From Membranipora membranacea (lineage: Eukaryota > Bryozoa > Gymnolaemata > Cheilostomatida > Membraniporidae), in NCBI GenBank assembly GCA_914767715.1, contig OU612067.1:17055001-17119000 (forward strand): a stretch of 64,000 bases of DNA. The letters are read 5' to 3'. The notes beneath the pieces are model-generated. The model did not search any database and was not told the origin of the DNA. It saw nothing but the letters and a program-made list of their open reading frames with translations. The position numbers were made by a program, and so were the translations under genes. Shown piece by piece: positions 1 to 12,403 of the stretch. How positions within the stretch are numbered: position 1 is the first letter of the stretch; each line of letters opens with the position of its first letter.

Positions 1-47
1 CGACCTTTTAATCAGGTTATTGAAATTGTCTAATATGTATTTTGCAG

Positions 48-3000
48 CGAGTACAGGAGTTGCTGAAGCCGATTGAATTTAAGATCAAATACGAGTTGGA
101 CATAGCTACAAATGCACCTTACGATAACATCAACAAATATCCGATCATGAATATCTTCGATTCTGCCGATCCCGGAGCCAAGGTTTGTCTTTCTCGTATT
201 TTAAAATCAATTATTGAAGATTTTACATAGACCTTGGAATATGCTAAATTAGTAGCATGTTGGTATATAAAACTGAATCTAGACCTCGACAAACATAGAT
301 AGACAAAATTAGGCAAGATTATTTCTAATTCTTTTTGTGTATCAGTTTATGAGTTTTGGTTCCAGTCTAATTTGTATAGTAGCACCTCTTACTACCAAAT
401 TTGGGCATAACTACAAGGTTTGTGAGATCTTCAAAATGTGAGATATGTATATCATTTCATTGTTTAATTATTAGTTTGTTTTTTTGAGGATACAGCATTC
501 ACCAAGATAAAAAATTGCAGCATAGCATAAAAGCTGTTGGTTGTCAGCACAATAAATTTTGGAGCTTTGGACAAACAACTTCTGTCTAAAATCTCTACAA
601 ATTCGAACCATTTGAGGATATGCCCAACATTATATGGTTTTGTACTTGGTAGAGAGCAAAAACACATAATTGGAAGGTATCGGGAATGTGATTCGGCCTT
701 CTGTTAAAGTTGTTGTGATGCCAATGAGGTCCTTTGCTCTTCAGTTTTGCTTTAGACCACTATTGATGCATATGTTCAACAATTAAATGGGGAAAAGTTA
801 AATTATTTTTAATTGCAGTTTTCCTGTTTGCATGATTTATCTTATGTACGAGATGCCAAAGGTTTATTTGGTATTTGTGCATGAAGTTTCCTTTTTTTCG
901 GTTTTCTAACTCAATAGTTATTTACAGCCAGGCGAGTCTACGTCAGCTAGTACGGTAAGATCGCATCCCCAAATGTGTATATTTTCGACAACCTTCCACT
1001 TAGAGAGGAAAGGGATCAAAGATTAGTTTGTGCCATTCAAACACCAAAAGGGCAGAAGCTCATCTTTGGTCCACTTCCAGAATGTTACCTGCATCATAGT
1101 TATATATATATATTTCTTAAATCTTTGCATAATCAGCAGCTAAATACTTGATCTATTTTGACGTCCTTTGTCCTATACATTTGTTTAATGTACGTAGATC
1201 GAATCACCGACTTATTGTTACTAGCGATCACTGGTGGATCAGAATGTACAAAATTTTCAAGATAGTTGTGACTTGTGACAGACAACTCAAACAGATAGGC
1301 CAGAATTCACCTATTTTTTTTTTGTATCTTCAACATGTTAAGATGAATGGCTTCAAGCACATGATTAAAAGTTTTGTGACATAAAAAAGTTTCAAATAAA
1401 GCATCGCCTGTACATGGAACATGAACATGACAGACCTTTTCGGTATGCGCGGTTTATATTAGACCAAGTTTGGTCCATTTGTCTGCATTCGGAGTTGCTC
1501 CCCCTCCACTGGTCACTCCGTAGGCGCAAAGGCGGTGGTGTGACCAGTAGAAGTGGAGCAACTAGTATGCGGGCAAACTCGATCAAACTTATTCTAGGTG
1601 TGTATTAACATATTGTGCAGCATGGAGAGTAGCACAAGAAGCATGATAATATGCATGCCTTCCATCCAGTACACATGGATGTGTTCAGTAACCTTTGGTA
1701 TCATGTTTCTGGGACCCGGAGTAAAGACGAGAGGTGGCTCTGTCTTGGTTTCTTGTACTAGCTTATGATATGTCCACAATCAGGGGGTCTACCTAACACA
1801 ACACCATCGCTCCTAACACGCGTATATCTGAAACCCTGAGACCGCCTTGCAAGGTTTACGGTGGACTTCCCCTTAAGCATTCACTTAGCAGAGCAGTTTA
1901 ATCCATTTCACCTGCCTTTGAGGTTACTTCTCTCTAGACTTGTTTTCTTGTCGCAAAGAGAGCTTCTTGTCAAAGGGGAGCAACTTCTAATGTGACTGAA
2001 ATGGATCAAACTTATATATATATATACACTTTTATTGTCAGCAACAATTCATTATTACTTATGTTTTTCATGATGTGACATAAACTTCACCATGGGAAAG
2101 TATTAGGCACGTCATCATAAACCTAGAATTATTGAACGTTGAATATTAACTATGGCATTGAAATTGTTTAGTTTATGCCAGCCTCGGGAAGGGAAGCATA
2201 ATAATGACCAAGTTTTATTTGTTGTTCATATTTGGTACTTTTGGAAAATCATGTTAGTATAGATCCCAATCTTTATTTTTATCATACTGTAGGCCAAAAA
2301 ATATGGTGAATTTGTGGAGCTGTCCATCCATTACACTATTTATTAAGCCAATTTGTCTAAAAATTGACCAAATATATTCTTTTTGGGTATTGCCATTGAA
2401 ATCAACTGTCAGGACAGGCTTGCAAACTCGCATTCAATTGATGGTTGCGTGCTAACATTTTGTGATATTGAGCGCAATTGTCATAAACATTTTTACTTCA
2501 TCCCGCTGTAGAAACTCTAGATGTGTGTGATGTAATTCCTCCTATTATTTCTCCTAGAAAAGCTGTATTGGGACTTGTAACCTGTGCAATATCAAACTAT
2601 CTGATTGAGCTTTCCAATTTTTCTTGGTTTACATTTCATTACTTGATTGCTTAGTGTTTCAAAAGCCAAGACTTTCTTCAAATCATAAAGTGTAATGAGA
2701 TCAAATGCGCCCAAGTTATTCAAATGCTGACAGCTGAATAAACTGCTGCCTTTCGGCCTGCTAATTTCCTCTGACACAGAGAGGCTTGGGTAAAATAACC
2801 ACCCTATGCATTCATTATGTTGCTTTTTTGTTTCAGATATCACTGTCAGTAATGCTGACACATCTTATAACTTGCCATCGAAATGGTATTAAATTATAAA
2901 TAACATAGCCTTAAAATCACTAGCTTTAGTTAATAATTTCAGTATTTCATGATGGGCTTTCTCCTTACAGATTGACTTTGAGCGAGATTGCATAACTCCA

Positions 3001-6000
3001 AGCTGTGACACAGATCTCGGCGTGTCGGCCATGTTTACAGATACAGAAAATGTACTTCCTGTCCAAGATGTTTCGGGGAACAACGAGTTTGTCTTCGATT
3101 CCAACAGGGTGAGTCAGAAATAGACTTTGGGTTATAACTGTGACTTAGTAAAATGCCAATATCTATTGATTGAAGTGAGTGGCAAGCTTGTTAAACCTCC
3201 AACTTGCCAAACAAAAAATTAGGCGTAGATTAAGAAATGATCATGTAAAAGTTCTCTGTTGTTTCTCCTGCACTGGTCAGCTGACAATTATCAATAGTCG
3301 ACTTCAAATGATGTAAGATATTCAACTTGCTCAATGGCTATGAACGTAATTTTGCCATACCAACAATGAAAAATTAGATTTCTCTTCATTTTAACAATAA
3401 TACTCATTGTATGCACAGCTGCGATTTTCTTTCTAGTGTTGCACGTACTTTGAACATTTTAATACTAACAGTTGTTTCTCGCACTCATATAGACACCGGT
3501 AAATACTGACTAGTGGTCCCCTGCAGTATTGCGCTCTGAGTTTTATTTTTCGTCCTGGTTTCTGGTCCTCAATCCAATGTTGTATGACTAACTAAAATCA
3601 GGGTGGGTGGGATACACCTCCCACCCTCCCTGCTAAAATTTACAAACATTCTGGCAAGCTTTGGGAGTTGTCTTCCTAAAGCTGATGGAAAACCTTCATC
3701 AAATGCATTGTGGGATACATGCAGAAAAACGACAAAGCTTGCCAAGGATGAGTAATAGAGATGGGATTTTCTGATTTCTTTACATTTTTTTGTTACTTTT
3801 TGTTGTGTATATTTTATTCTGTTTGCTATTATGCACTCGCAAGCAGGGAATGGGTAATTAATCCTCAGCTCTGCTCTCTGGATGGATATTACCCTGTTGA
3901 GTTGAGTTGGTGAGGAATGGCTATACTGAGACTGAATTATGCCGCTTATTTTTGCCTGTTTTTGTTCTTCAAGTCTTACTCTGTTATGATCTAATTGGCT
4001 TGTGGGACCGTCTAACTTCTCTCTCAAAGCAGCAGCCAGCTTGTGAGCTTGTGATCAGCTGATGTGGTCGCTTACGAGGTTCAGTCCCCTCTAACGTAGC
4101 TGACATAAAAATTACCTTAACTAACTAAGATAACACATATTTTTGTCTACTATTGAACAGAAGTAGATTTACAGATTCCTGCCCAATTTGAAAATAAATG
4201 ATACACAATCTTGCCTCTAGATCAATTCAAGGCTGGAGTTACAAAGTTTATATTTTTCTAGGAAAAATAAAAATGTAGTTTATGGACTAACTCTCCTCAA
4301 ACCAGTGCCGTCCAGCAAAACACTCTCTCAGATTCACCTTTTTTTAACATTCATTTTACATAAAATTTGTATATTCACTTTCAGGTTAAGAAGCTTAACT
4401 TGACCATCAGAGTGAAGGTTGACTCAGAACAGGACAGAGCATATGAACCTCATGTATACATAGAGCTAGAAAATGACCTCACCTATGATGGTATGGTCAA
4501 CAACAAAGACTCGGTAAGTTATACAATGTGAAACCACATGATGTAATAACAATAATACTATTAATTATAATATATAATACGTATGTTAAAAAAAGAAAAG
4601 GTTGGTTAAGATGGACAAGTTGAGGTGCCTTATTAGAATTATTATAATTGAAAAATAAAATTGCTTATATATATATATATATATTTATCATGATTTATAT
4701 ATACACAAAATTAAGCTATTGCTATGTCTATAAGTTAGGAGTACCCCATAATACAATTCTATAATGTGATCAAGGCCCCCTGGCACAAGGAATTTTCATC
4801 TAGAATTACGGAGTTGGTATTATCGAGACGATTGTTTTCGGTGTCAAGCATATGCAAAGCACTTTACCATATTCAAATGATCATATACCGCATAGGATGT
4901 GCAGTATAAAATGTGAAAGCACCTCCAACTAGCACACATGGACACTGGTCCTATTAGCACTTGGTTTCATGATGCTACTGACTCTTACCGGGCAAGAAAT
5001 AGAATAAAACAATATGGTGAGTCAAAGTCACAATTTCCTTTTGTAAATAATCCCTTGTGTCTAGTATTGGTTTCCATATTTTAGGCCATCTCCTGCTCAG
5101 CGGGACAAATAGTGACCAACACAGTGGTGTGTAGCTTTGGTAGGACTTTATCTAAAGGAGAGAACCGCACATTCATCATAACACTGGATTATAAGAATCT
5201 CGGACCAAGCTTTTCATCGATAAACGTCACAGCTAACACCACTAGTAGGGACACAACTACAAACAACAATCATGCCACTCTCAAGATCAAGGTCAACGTA
5301 GTCACGGATCTGGAGCTGCTTGGGTTAGTCCTCTTTTCATCATACTTCACTTAATTGATTTTATCCACCTAAATCAATCCTCCAAACACAAAACATTATC
5401 ATTTTTCTCTTTTTTCTTCCCCCCCAAATTTTGCCGTAATTTCTTTGCCGTAATATTGTGTGTCAAATAAAATTGTGTAAGAAAGGAAATCATAACTCCC
5501 TGCTTGCCCCAGCAAAGTGTTAATGGATGTCATATATTTGACTTTTCCTCCTGCAAAGACATTACTCCATTCGGGTATCTTCATAATCTGGAAGCTTTAC
5601 TCATGTGGTTACTCTGCTTAAAGTAATTATTATAAGCAATCAACATTTGTGTGAAGAAACAGCCATATGTTGACCTCTTGCCATCCCACCATTTCGAATG
5701 CCTCAGGCTCACTCTGTCTGTGTTATATAGGTCAGCAACTAAAGGAGCTCAAGTGATGTACGGAGCGGGTAAAATCAAAGGGGCATCCGCTATTCAGTTT
5801 GACAATGAGATCGGTGACTTAGTGCAACATACATACACGGTGAGTTATACAAGTGACAAAAAGTCTCCTCAGATGTGTTTTTGAATAGTGAGTAATTGAG
5901 TCATAGATGTCTTTTAAGACCAGGTGTGGTAGTTCTCTAAATTCTGTCACTTTTATAGAATTGAACAGAAATTTCTTTTCTAATTTAAAAAAAAATTGAG

Positions 6001-9000
6001 TTTTTATTTGTAAGTTCAATTGATTTGAAATTTCTGTTCTTAATTAAAAAAATGGAATTAATCATATTTGTTGGTGTATGCCGATTCTTGTGATAATCTC
6101 ATAAAATTAATTTCTATCAATTTGAATAAAAATTTCTTCTATAATTAAAACAAGAAAGAGGATATTATTTTTTTCTCAACAAGCTGGCTTGCCTAATAAT
6201 TTCATTAATGTCTACTGCAGGTGATCAACAACGGTGAGCACGGTACAGTCTCTAAGGTGACGGTGGTGATATCGTGGCCGTACGAGATCGCTGCTAGCGG
6301 AGAGTATCTACTGTATATCATAGGTTACCCTCAGCGCGTCGGAGTGCCTGAGGGTAGCAGTCAATGCCACATACAAGATGAAAATATCAACCCACTTAAA
6401 TATGTGGTAAGTAATAGCCTGTAACGTGAAGAGATGAGATCATGCCATGCTTCTCATATCATTATATAATACAATCATATATAATACAATCATATATAAT
6501 ATAATCTCATCTAATACAGTCATATATAATGCAATGAACTTAACTTATGTCATATAGTATTATTGTATATAAACACAAGGAATGCTAATGTTGAAACAGT
6601 GGTTTCTTTTAGGATGATCAAGGAATTGGGTTCAATGGGTTTTATATGATAACATTTAATCCGATAAATTACAATTGTATAATTATGTGAATATAACATT
6701 ATGTAAATACATAGTTTCATAAATGTAAATGTATATGGATATTATAATCCATCATGGCAAATGATAAGGACCAAATCGTAAATTCCAATTCGGATTTCTG
6801 CTATCTAAGCTGTATGTACTTGCCAGTTTTCTCACTGATTTCTATTATTGATACCATACTGTCGATCCTGTAGATAACAGATGAAGAGACTATAGTAGCT
6901 AATAATACCCAGAGATACAAAAGAGCTGCTGATAAAAATACAGCTGCAATAAAAAACTCAGAGACGGAGGACGGCACAACAAAACGATTCGTCTCATTGG
7001 TTAGTTGTCTCCCTCAAGTCCCAAATAAAAATCTTATCGCTTTGATGTCGCATTTGTTCATGTTCATAGAAGCTAAACATCAAGAAATTTAAAGATTTAT
7101 TGGCGGAAGATAATATCCAACACCATTAATCATTAAATATGATATATAAATTTACTTCAAAGCAGGTGAAGTATTTAGTCATGAGCGCAATGATGTTAAT
7201 ATGAGCTTATCCATCAACTTAATATTTAAGCCGGCGAAAGAATGAGCTATGACTGCAAATGGTCAGCAAGTTAAGTCGGAATTTATGATAACATTGTGAG
7301 TTGTCCCCTCACAACAAGAGAGAAGATGATTACTGTGTTCTCCCATTGTCGCTCTCAAACCAGGGCGGGTGGGATAGATATATCACACCCTCCCTGCTCA
7401 AACATCCAAATGATGATAAATGATCCGTTTTGTTTTAGAATTGTAAGGATGGTACTGCTACGTGTTTCAACATAACGTGTGAGTTTCTGAAGGTGGAGCC
7501 AGGAGCAGAGTTCAGGATCCGGATAGACTCTCGTGTTTGGAATAGCAGTCTCACTAAAGATTACGGTGACACGGTGGACTATGTGGAGATTGTCTCTAAT
7601 GGTTTTCTTTTTATTGATCCCAGTGCTCAAGTCAGTCAGCCAACTACTGACAACGATTATGCTCGTGTAAGTGCCATGTTTATTACTAGACAAAGTTTGA
7701 TCGTGACCAAACTTCTTCAAGGTATGCTCCCACCAACTGTAATGCCTGCATCTGATCAGTGGTGGTGAAATGATTCCGAATGCAGGCAAACTGGATCAAA
7801 CTTGATTTGGTTTATTATTCTCCTACATGCAAGAAAAGAGGCAACAGTAGCTCCCTGTTGCAGTTATTGTGGAATATAAACCAACAATTGTTGTTCCTAG
7901 ATATCTATTTGTTACATGATATAACCCGCCTGGTGCTTACCTCTGATGACAAGACGGCTACTATGTCAAAGCACACATAGTTTTTGTAATATGCTTGTAC
8001 AGTTTATTAGCTGAATGCAGTCCTGGCCTAGGTAACAACACCCTCACTAAGGAGACAGAAATAAATCATTCCTCCCGTTGATATGAATATAAATGTATAT
8101 TTCAGTGATCCCTCCTGGTCCTATCCATTCAACAACTTTCAAGGTCATCATTTGATTCAAGGTCTTCACTTTCGGGGACTTCATTCAAGGTCTTCACTTG
8201 ATGAATTAAAGATAGGCCAATAAACTTTGGAACAAAATTATAGAACGCATAGACATTTTTTTCAGGTTATAACTGAGGCAGAACCTGATATAGCCCTCAA
8301 AAAGCAGCCAGAGAAGATTGCTATATGGATTATAGTGGTAGCTGCCGCTGGTGGTCTTCTTGTACTTATTGTTATCATTCTTCTATTCTGGAAGGTTTGT
8401 TGAGTTGATCGTTTTATTATATATCACTGATACTTGATGGATTGTACATGATTGTGGAGGTATGGTAAAAGGATTCCCAAATGATTTGGCAAATTCTGTC
8501 CGCAAAAATACGCCGCCTTAATTCTCATAAACGGCTTGACCAATTCTGCATATCTCGGGGTAAAATATCTACGGGATTTCACACTTTAAAAACGTCATAA
8601 CTCATAAACCTACCCCTCCAAAGTCATTTTACAGTAAGTTATAACTAAATGCAATATTTTGTATACATGTATCTCTTGTGATTACATGCTTATACTGGCA
8701 AATCAGAAGAAAAGATTTGCCATTTGGTATGGGTATTGGGCATGAGTATCAGTATCCTATTTGTTTGAAATCTTTTCCATGTTTTCTTTTTTTTTATGCA
8801 AATGTTCTGGATAGGGGGAAGCTGTCAAGTTTTTGAGATAACCCATATAAGTAGGTTTGTCATGCGGATGTGACATTAACATTCCAATTTTCTTCCTCTT
8901 TTACAGTGTGGTTTCTTCAAGAGAAACCGACCGATGACTTACGGCGTTAAAGTAGAGAAACAGAATAGTAAAAAGCAACAATACTCATCGGTACCTCAGT

Positions 9001-9023
9001 CGGAACAAGAACCATTGACTTAG
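48..9023 (+). CDS. Integrin alpha subunit, C-terminal half (5' end outside window)
   Basis: Single-pass adhesion receptor subunit that pairs with an integrin beta chain at the plasma membrane. Eleven exons fit in phase: 48-182, 928-954, 2971-3108, 4385-4513, 5085-5323, 5731-5839, 6221-6406, 6874-6999, 7439-7666, 8266-8394, 8907-9023 (stop TAG), giving 520 residues. They cover the thigh/calf ectodomain: a cysteine pair in the IDFERDC...C region (third exon), N-glycosylation sequons, an RYKR furin-type site in the eighth exon where alpha chains are often cut, and the following C-x6-C-x4-C segment. The tenth exon encodes a hydrophobic helix (about IAIWIIVVAAAGGLLVLIVI) and ends in WK. The last exon continues CGFFKR, completing the K-x-GFFKR motif that contacts the beta tail and cytoplasmic regulators. 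The N-terminal beta-propeller, and any I domain, lie left of the window, so the subclass cannot be assigned. The 27-bp second exon is unusually small. Confidence 0.95.
1466..1590. mobile_element. MITE family 1, copy 1 (AAGTTTGRTC ends)
   Basis: Short non-autonomous DNA element in the second integrin intron. It starts AAGTTTGGTCC and ends in the inverted counterpart GATCAAACTT. Subterminal inverted matches follow (GTCTGCATTC near the left end, GCGGGCAAAC near the right, then GGAGTTGCTCC against GGAGCAACT). No internal coding capacity. Related copies lie at 7693-7803 and 60783-60876. Confidence 0.75.
3599..3632. repeat. G/C-rich hairpin repeat, copy 1
   Basis: A 14-bp stem (CAGGGTGGGTGGGA against TCCCACCCTCCCTG, one mismatch) closes a 6-nt loop. 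It lies in the third integrin intron. Two similar hairpins occur at 7361-7396 and 9109-9143. Confidence 0.7.
4666..4684. repeat. (TA)n microsatellite
   Basis: Uninterrupted TA dinucleotide run in the fourth integrin intron. Confidence 0.9.
6461..6532. repeat. Degenerate short tandem repeat
   Basis: About four or five imperfect repeats of a 15-16-bp unit resembling CATATATAATACAAT, directly after the seventh recognised integrin exon. Confidence 0.75.
7361..7396. repeat. G/C-rich hairpin repeat, copy 2
   Basis: CAGGGCGGGTGGGA pairs imperfectly with TCACACCCTCCCTG. The hairpin ends 42 bp before the integrin exon at 7439, near its branch-point and polypyrimidine region. Confidence 0.65.
7693..7803. 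mobile_element. MITE family 1, copy 2
   Basis: Begins AAGTTTGATC and ends GGATCAAACTT. Carries the family's TGCCTGCAT and GAATGCAGGCAAAC subterminal blocks. It lies 27 bp after the integrin exon ending at 7666. Confidence 0.75.
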
Positions 9024-9108
9024 AATCCCTACTAATAATAAATACTCCCGAGACACAGTCTGCCATATAAGAATCTATCAACAAACAAACATTCCCACAA
9101 GAATATAC

Positions 9109-9143
9109 CAGGGTTGGAGTGGGAGTATATCCCACCCTCCCTG
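9109..9143. repeat. G/C-rich hairpin repeat, copy 3
   Basis: CAGGG...GTGGGA pairs with TCCCACCCTCCCTG. It lies 86 bp after the integrin stop codon, so probably in its 3' UTR. Confidence 0.65.
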
Positions 9144-9738
9144 AATATAAACGGCTGTAGATGTATCAAAAATATCAACGAAGATGGTAGAATGTTACAT
9201 ATGGTCTCTGGAATCATCACATGCGATGCTACTTAGCTGACTGGGACACTATCGTTATGGAGAGAATTACAATCCAGACGGCTTGCTGATGTCGAACTTT
9301 GTACATAAGGGTGGGAAATGTCTAACTCAGCAAACCTTCCACTCAATCAGCCAGCAGTTGACATCGGGCTCTCATAACAAACCACTGTGATATATATGTT
9401 TTTATATACTGATACACTACGCATGTTAATTAAGGCTACTCGATGGCACGGCAAAGAACGGAGGTCCTTATCATAGCCATGCTAGGCTTGTTATAATACA
9501 TGAACTGAGTCTTGAACTGTTCGATGACATTTCAAATGCTCCGGCTCAGTTTTCTTTCTTGCTCTCTCTGCCTTTCAAATCATTGCTTAACTTGAAGGCC
9601 TTTATCTGAGGGGTAAGCCATGTTATGTGGCTGAAGTCTTATGTTGTTCTCTGCGACATCATAATGTTGTGCTGGATGCTTGGCCGACATGATTGCTAGC
9701 GCTCAAGCTCCAAGAGACACTGGGCATATAGTGCCACC

Positions 9739-9830
9739 ATAGACATCTAGCCCCACTAGACATCTAGTGTAACTAGACATCTAGCCCCAATAGACATCTA
9801 GATTCAAAGATAGACTTTTCTATCTATGGC
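9739..9830. repeat. Short tandem repeat, TAGACATCTAG unit
   Basis: Four copies of the palindromic core TAGACATCTAG separated by about 8-12 bp, followed by a degenerate TAGAC/TATCTAT copy. Confidence 0.85.
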
Positions 9831-10436
9831 CATCTATAATATAATAATATCACGCCTTCTGATCTTTTAAGTTGCTCATTTTCACTCTTGTTGTTTGCAA
9901 TCACATGACCAAATTGCCATGCAGCGCAAATCTTCAGTTACTCATTTCTATTATCATATAGGAAATTGTAACGCTTCGCCTTTTTTGTTAGTGAATGATA
10001 CAGGACTCTGTATGGGGTCTGTGTTAAATTTTAGGTCACATCAATGTTGATGCTCTGTGTATTCAATCATTTATATAGCGTCGTCGACGATAATCATTTT
10101 TGTACTAAATCCACATGTAAAATCGCCTTCTTCATAATTTTGACCATTCCACTCAATTATTTTGTACCTGATTTGAGAGCTAGAGAAATTCTGTTTGTAG
10201 CTTTGGAGGTAGTTGAAAAAGTATTTAACCAGTTTTGTACTAATTGATCATTTTTGTATGATATTTTTAGCATGGCACATGATTTATTTGGCTTTTATGA
10301 CATTCAAGCAGGCTTAGTTTTTTTGTGATATCAGAGATAATAAATAACCACTGGTGTTTAGCTACCCAGGGCTTTGCAGAAACCGTTACTATTGAAGTTG
10401 TTTTTAATTGTGTTACCGCCCCACACTAGCAAGCAT

Positions 10437-10531
10437 GCATCAAGACTGACACTGACATCGAGACTACCTTAATTATCATGTGTATCTTTTTGATTGTTAG
10501 AGTCAATTTAGTAAGAGTACCCACCCCTAAA
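10437..10531. repeat. Single arm of a dispersed palindromic element
   Basis: Contains CACTGACATCGA, CATGTGTATC and TGATTGTTAGAGTCAATTTA in the same order as the left arm of the palindrome at 54308-54510. No right arm is evident here. Confidence 0.6.
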
Positions 10532-10976
10532 TACTGAAATTTACTGCGGGGCGTCACACCGAATTCCTTGTGATGGTACTCATGCTAAGTGAAAACTTTG
10601 TAAAATTTTTTTATTGGTTCATTAATTCTTGGCAAAAAAATCAACCAGGTACGGGTACAGGTAGGGGCACCAAAATGTTCACAACAGAAAACATTTCTAG
10701 GAATGGGTTTGCAGCGCAACCCAGCTATTGGTACTGGTGACTCGATGTAGTTACCAGTTTTATATTAACATCTTAGCTTCTGCATGCGTCAAGCTTTGAG
10801 AGAGATGCCAAAAGCATGTTCCTGGTCACATGTTTTTTTGATTGTTTTTAGATAAATTTCATATCCTTGTTTTAGGTTACTAGGTCGTTCGGTAGAGGAA
10901 AAAGTTCCTGAAGTTTTAATCTATAGATTCCTTATAATATTTCATTAGCTGTAAAGAACCACAACAGCTCAATTTA

Positions 10977-11345
10977 CTTGAACCACTGCTGCCACACAGC
11001 CAAATGTGTGCTTATATAATTCTGTATAGCTCAAAACTAATAAAATGAGGCTGCAATCTCAGCATTGCCACCTAATGAGCAAATAATTTGCACAAACTGA
11101 TTGTCAAAATTAGGGTATGAAATTAATTAACTACCAGCACGGGTGACGTAGTTACTGTCTTACTAGTGCAAACTGTACACGTCATTAGCTGGTGCGTAGA
11201 TTTCATGCCCTGATTTTGAAGATCCGTTTGTGCAAATTATTTGCCCATTAGGTGACAATTATGAGATTTAAGTCTCAATTAATTATCTTGGAGCTATGCA
11301 GAATTCAATGAACACAAATTTGCATGAGTGGCAGCAGTAGTTTAA
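10977..11345. mobile_element. Foldback/MITE-like inverted repeat
   Basis: The left end (CTTGAACCACTGCTGCCA) and the inverse of the right end (CTTAAACTACTGCTGCCA) match. The arms match again inward (ATGAGCAAATAATTTGCACAAAC against TTTGTGCAAATTATTTGCCCAT). About 370 bp, with no coding capacity. Target duplications are not clear. Confidence 0.65.
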
Positions 11346-12348
11346 GGGTGCTCAGCCAACACAACTGAAACTGTAAAAAATTCCATTGGAGACTTGACTA
11401 GGCAGAATATCCTCATGCAGTGCTTAGTTGGCGATGACTTTCGAAAATAAATTTATAAAAACATGTACACTCTGCGCTTGGCACTCCAAATTGTACAATA
11501 GTTATATGATAATACTTGTACTGTTGGTGCTGTAAGGGGGCCTCGCCAGAAAATAATATAATGTGATGAAAAAGAACATTTTGGGACCTTCTGTTTTGCT
11601 GAAATTATACCTGAAAAGAATTTTAGTTTGGAGATTGATAAACATAGATATCAAAAAATTATTATTTGCACCATAAATATTTTATGCATTGTACAAATGA
11701 CAATCACCCTTGCCAGCCGTTCAATATCACCAAATTTTATTATAGGACAGCCCACCTGGACACTAATATTTGTACACATTCACTTCATTATATTTACCTT
11801 TAATTTTGACTGTGTATGGTGTCATATATGGCTTGAATCAGGAAATACTTGATTAATAATTGATTTATAAATATGAATCAAGACGTGAAGTTGCAGCCAG
11901 TTAATTGTGCAAAATTGTAATTTACATATTCAACCCTGCTCACGTCAAACTTTACAGGTAGTGGTAGTTGCTTTGATGCCGCGCTAACGTAACAAAATAC
12001 CCAATAAGATCCTGATGCTGACCCTGACTGCTGTAATATTTGACAACAAGAAACTATATCTTATACCTGAAACGATAGTTGTCCCGCAGGACAAAAGTTG
12101 GGATACAACTGAAAACTATTAATTATTAATACAGTACAATGTTAGGCGAAGACGAAGATACAGTGTTTTGTTTGACAGTTCCAAAGGTAGACACTGACCC
12201 ACCTGAACACTAGTGTCACTGGCATATTTAAGATTCCTGCATAATTACAATCCACTCACCACACATTTGTGTATTAGAATTAGTTGGCAGGTGTCCTACA
12301 ATCCGGAAAAGCATTTATTAAGTATTATTGCTTCAATTGACTACTGCT

Positions 12349-12390
12349 GCAAATAAAAGCACAATTATAACTCAGTCGATTTGTGAATAG
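12349..12390 (+). promoter_or_regulatory. Conserved TATA-like box and leader of oxidase copy A
   Basis: GCAAATAAAAGCACA lies about 50 bp before the ATG at 12404, followed by AACTCAGTC and GATTTGTGAA. The same ordered blocks precede copies B, D and E while more distal flanks differ, suggesting a retained core promoter and a very short 5' UTR. No transcript data are available. Confidence 0.5.
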
Positions 12391-12403
12391 AGATTGTGTA
12401 GCT

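Larger units (their letters stand above)
9024..12348. other. Intergenic spacer, integrin alpha to oxidase copy A
   Basis: No supported gene. The first part is the probable 3' UTR of the integrin gene; an AATAAA lies at 9037, but the real poly(A) site cannot be fixed. The rest is A+T-rich and carries the repeats listed separately (9109, 9739, 10437, 10977). A sequence at about 10640-10705 matches the block fused to oxidase fragment C at 21530-21605. Confidence 0.7.

Noticed and set aside
3569-4027. 152-codon open frame on the minus strand
   Set aside because: Lies inside an integrin intron and overlaps a hairpin repeat. No recognisable domain, no splice partners and A+T-biased composition. 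The repeated REGG/PP-like reading comes from the hairpin itself.
7355-7789. 144-codon minus-strand open frame
   Set aside because: It is the opposite strand of an integrin exon plus a hairpin and a MITE. The sense-strand exon explains the openness.
9739-9830. CRISPR-like array (regularly spaced TAGACATCTAG)
   Set aside because: The repeat is only 11 bp, spacers are 8-12 bp and similar to each other, and this is a eukaryotic locus. A simple tandem repeat.
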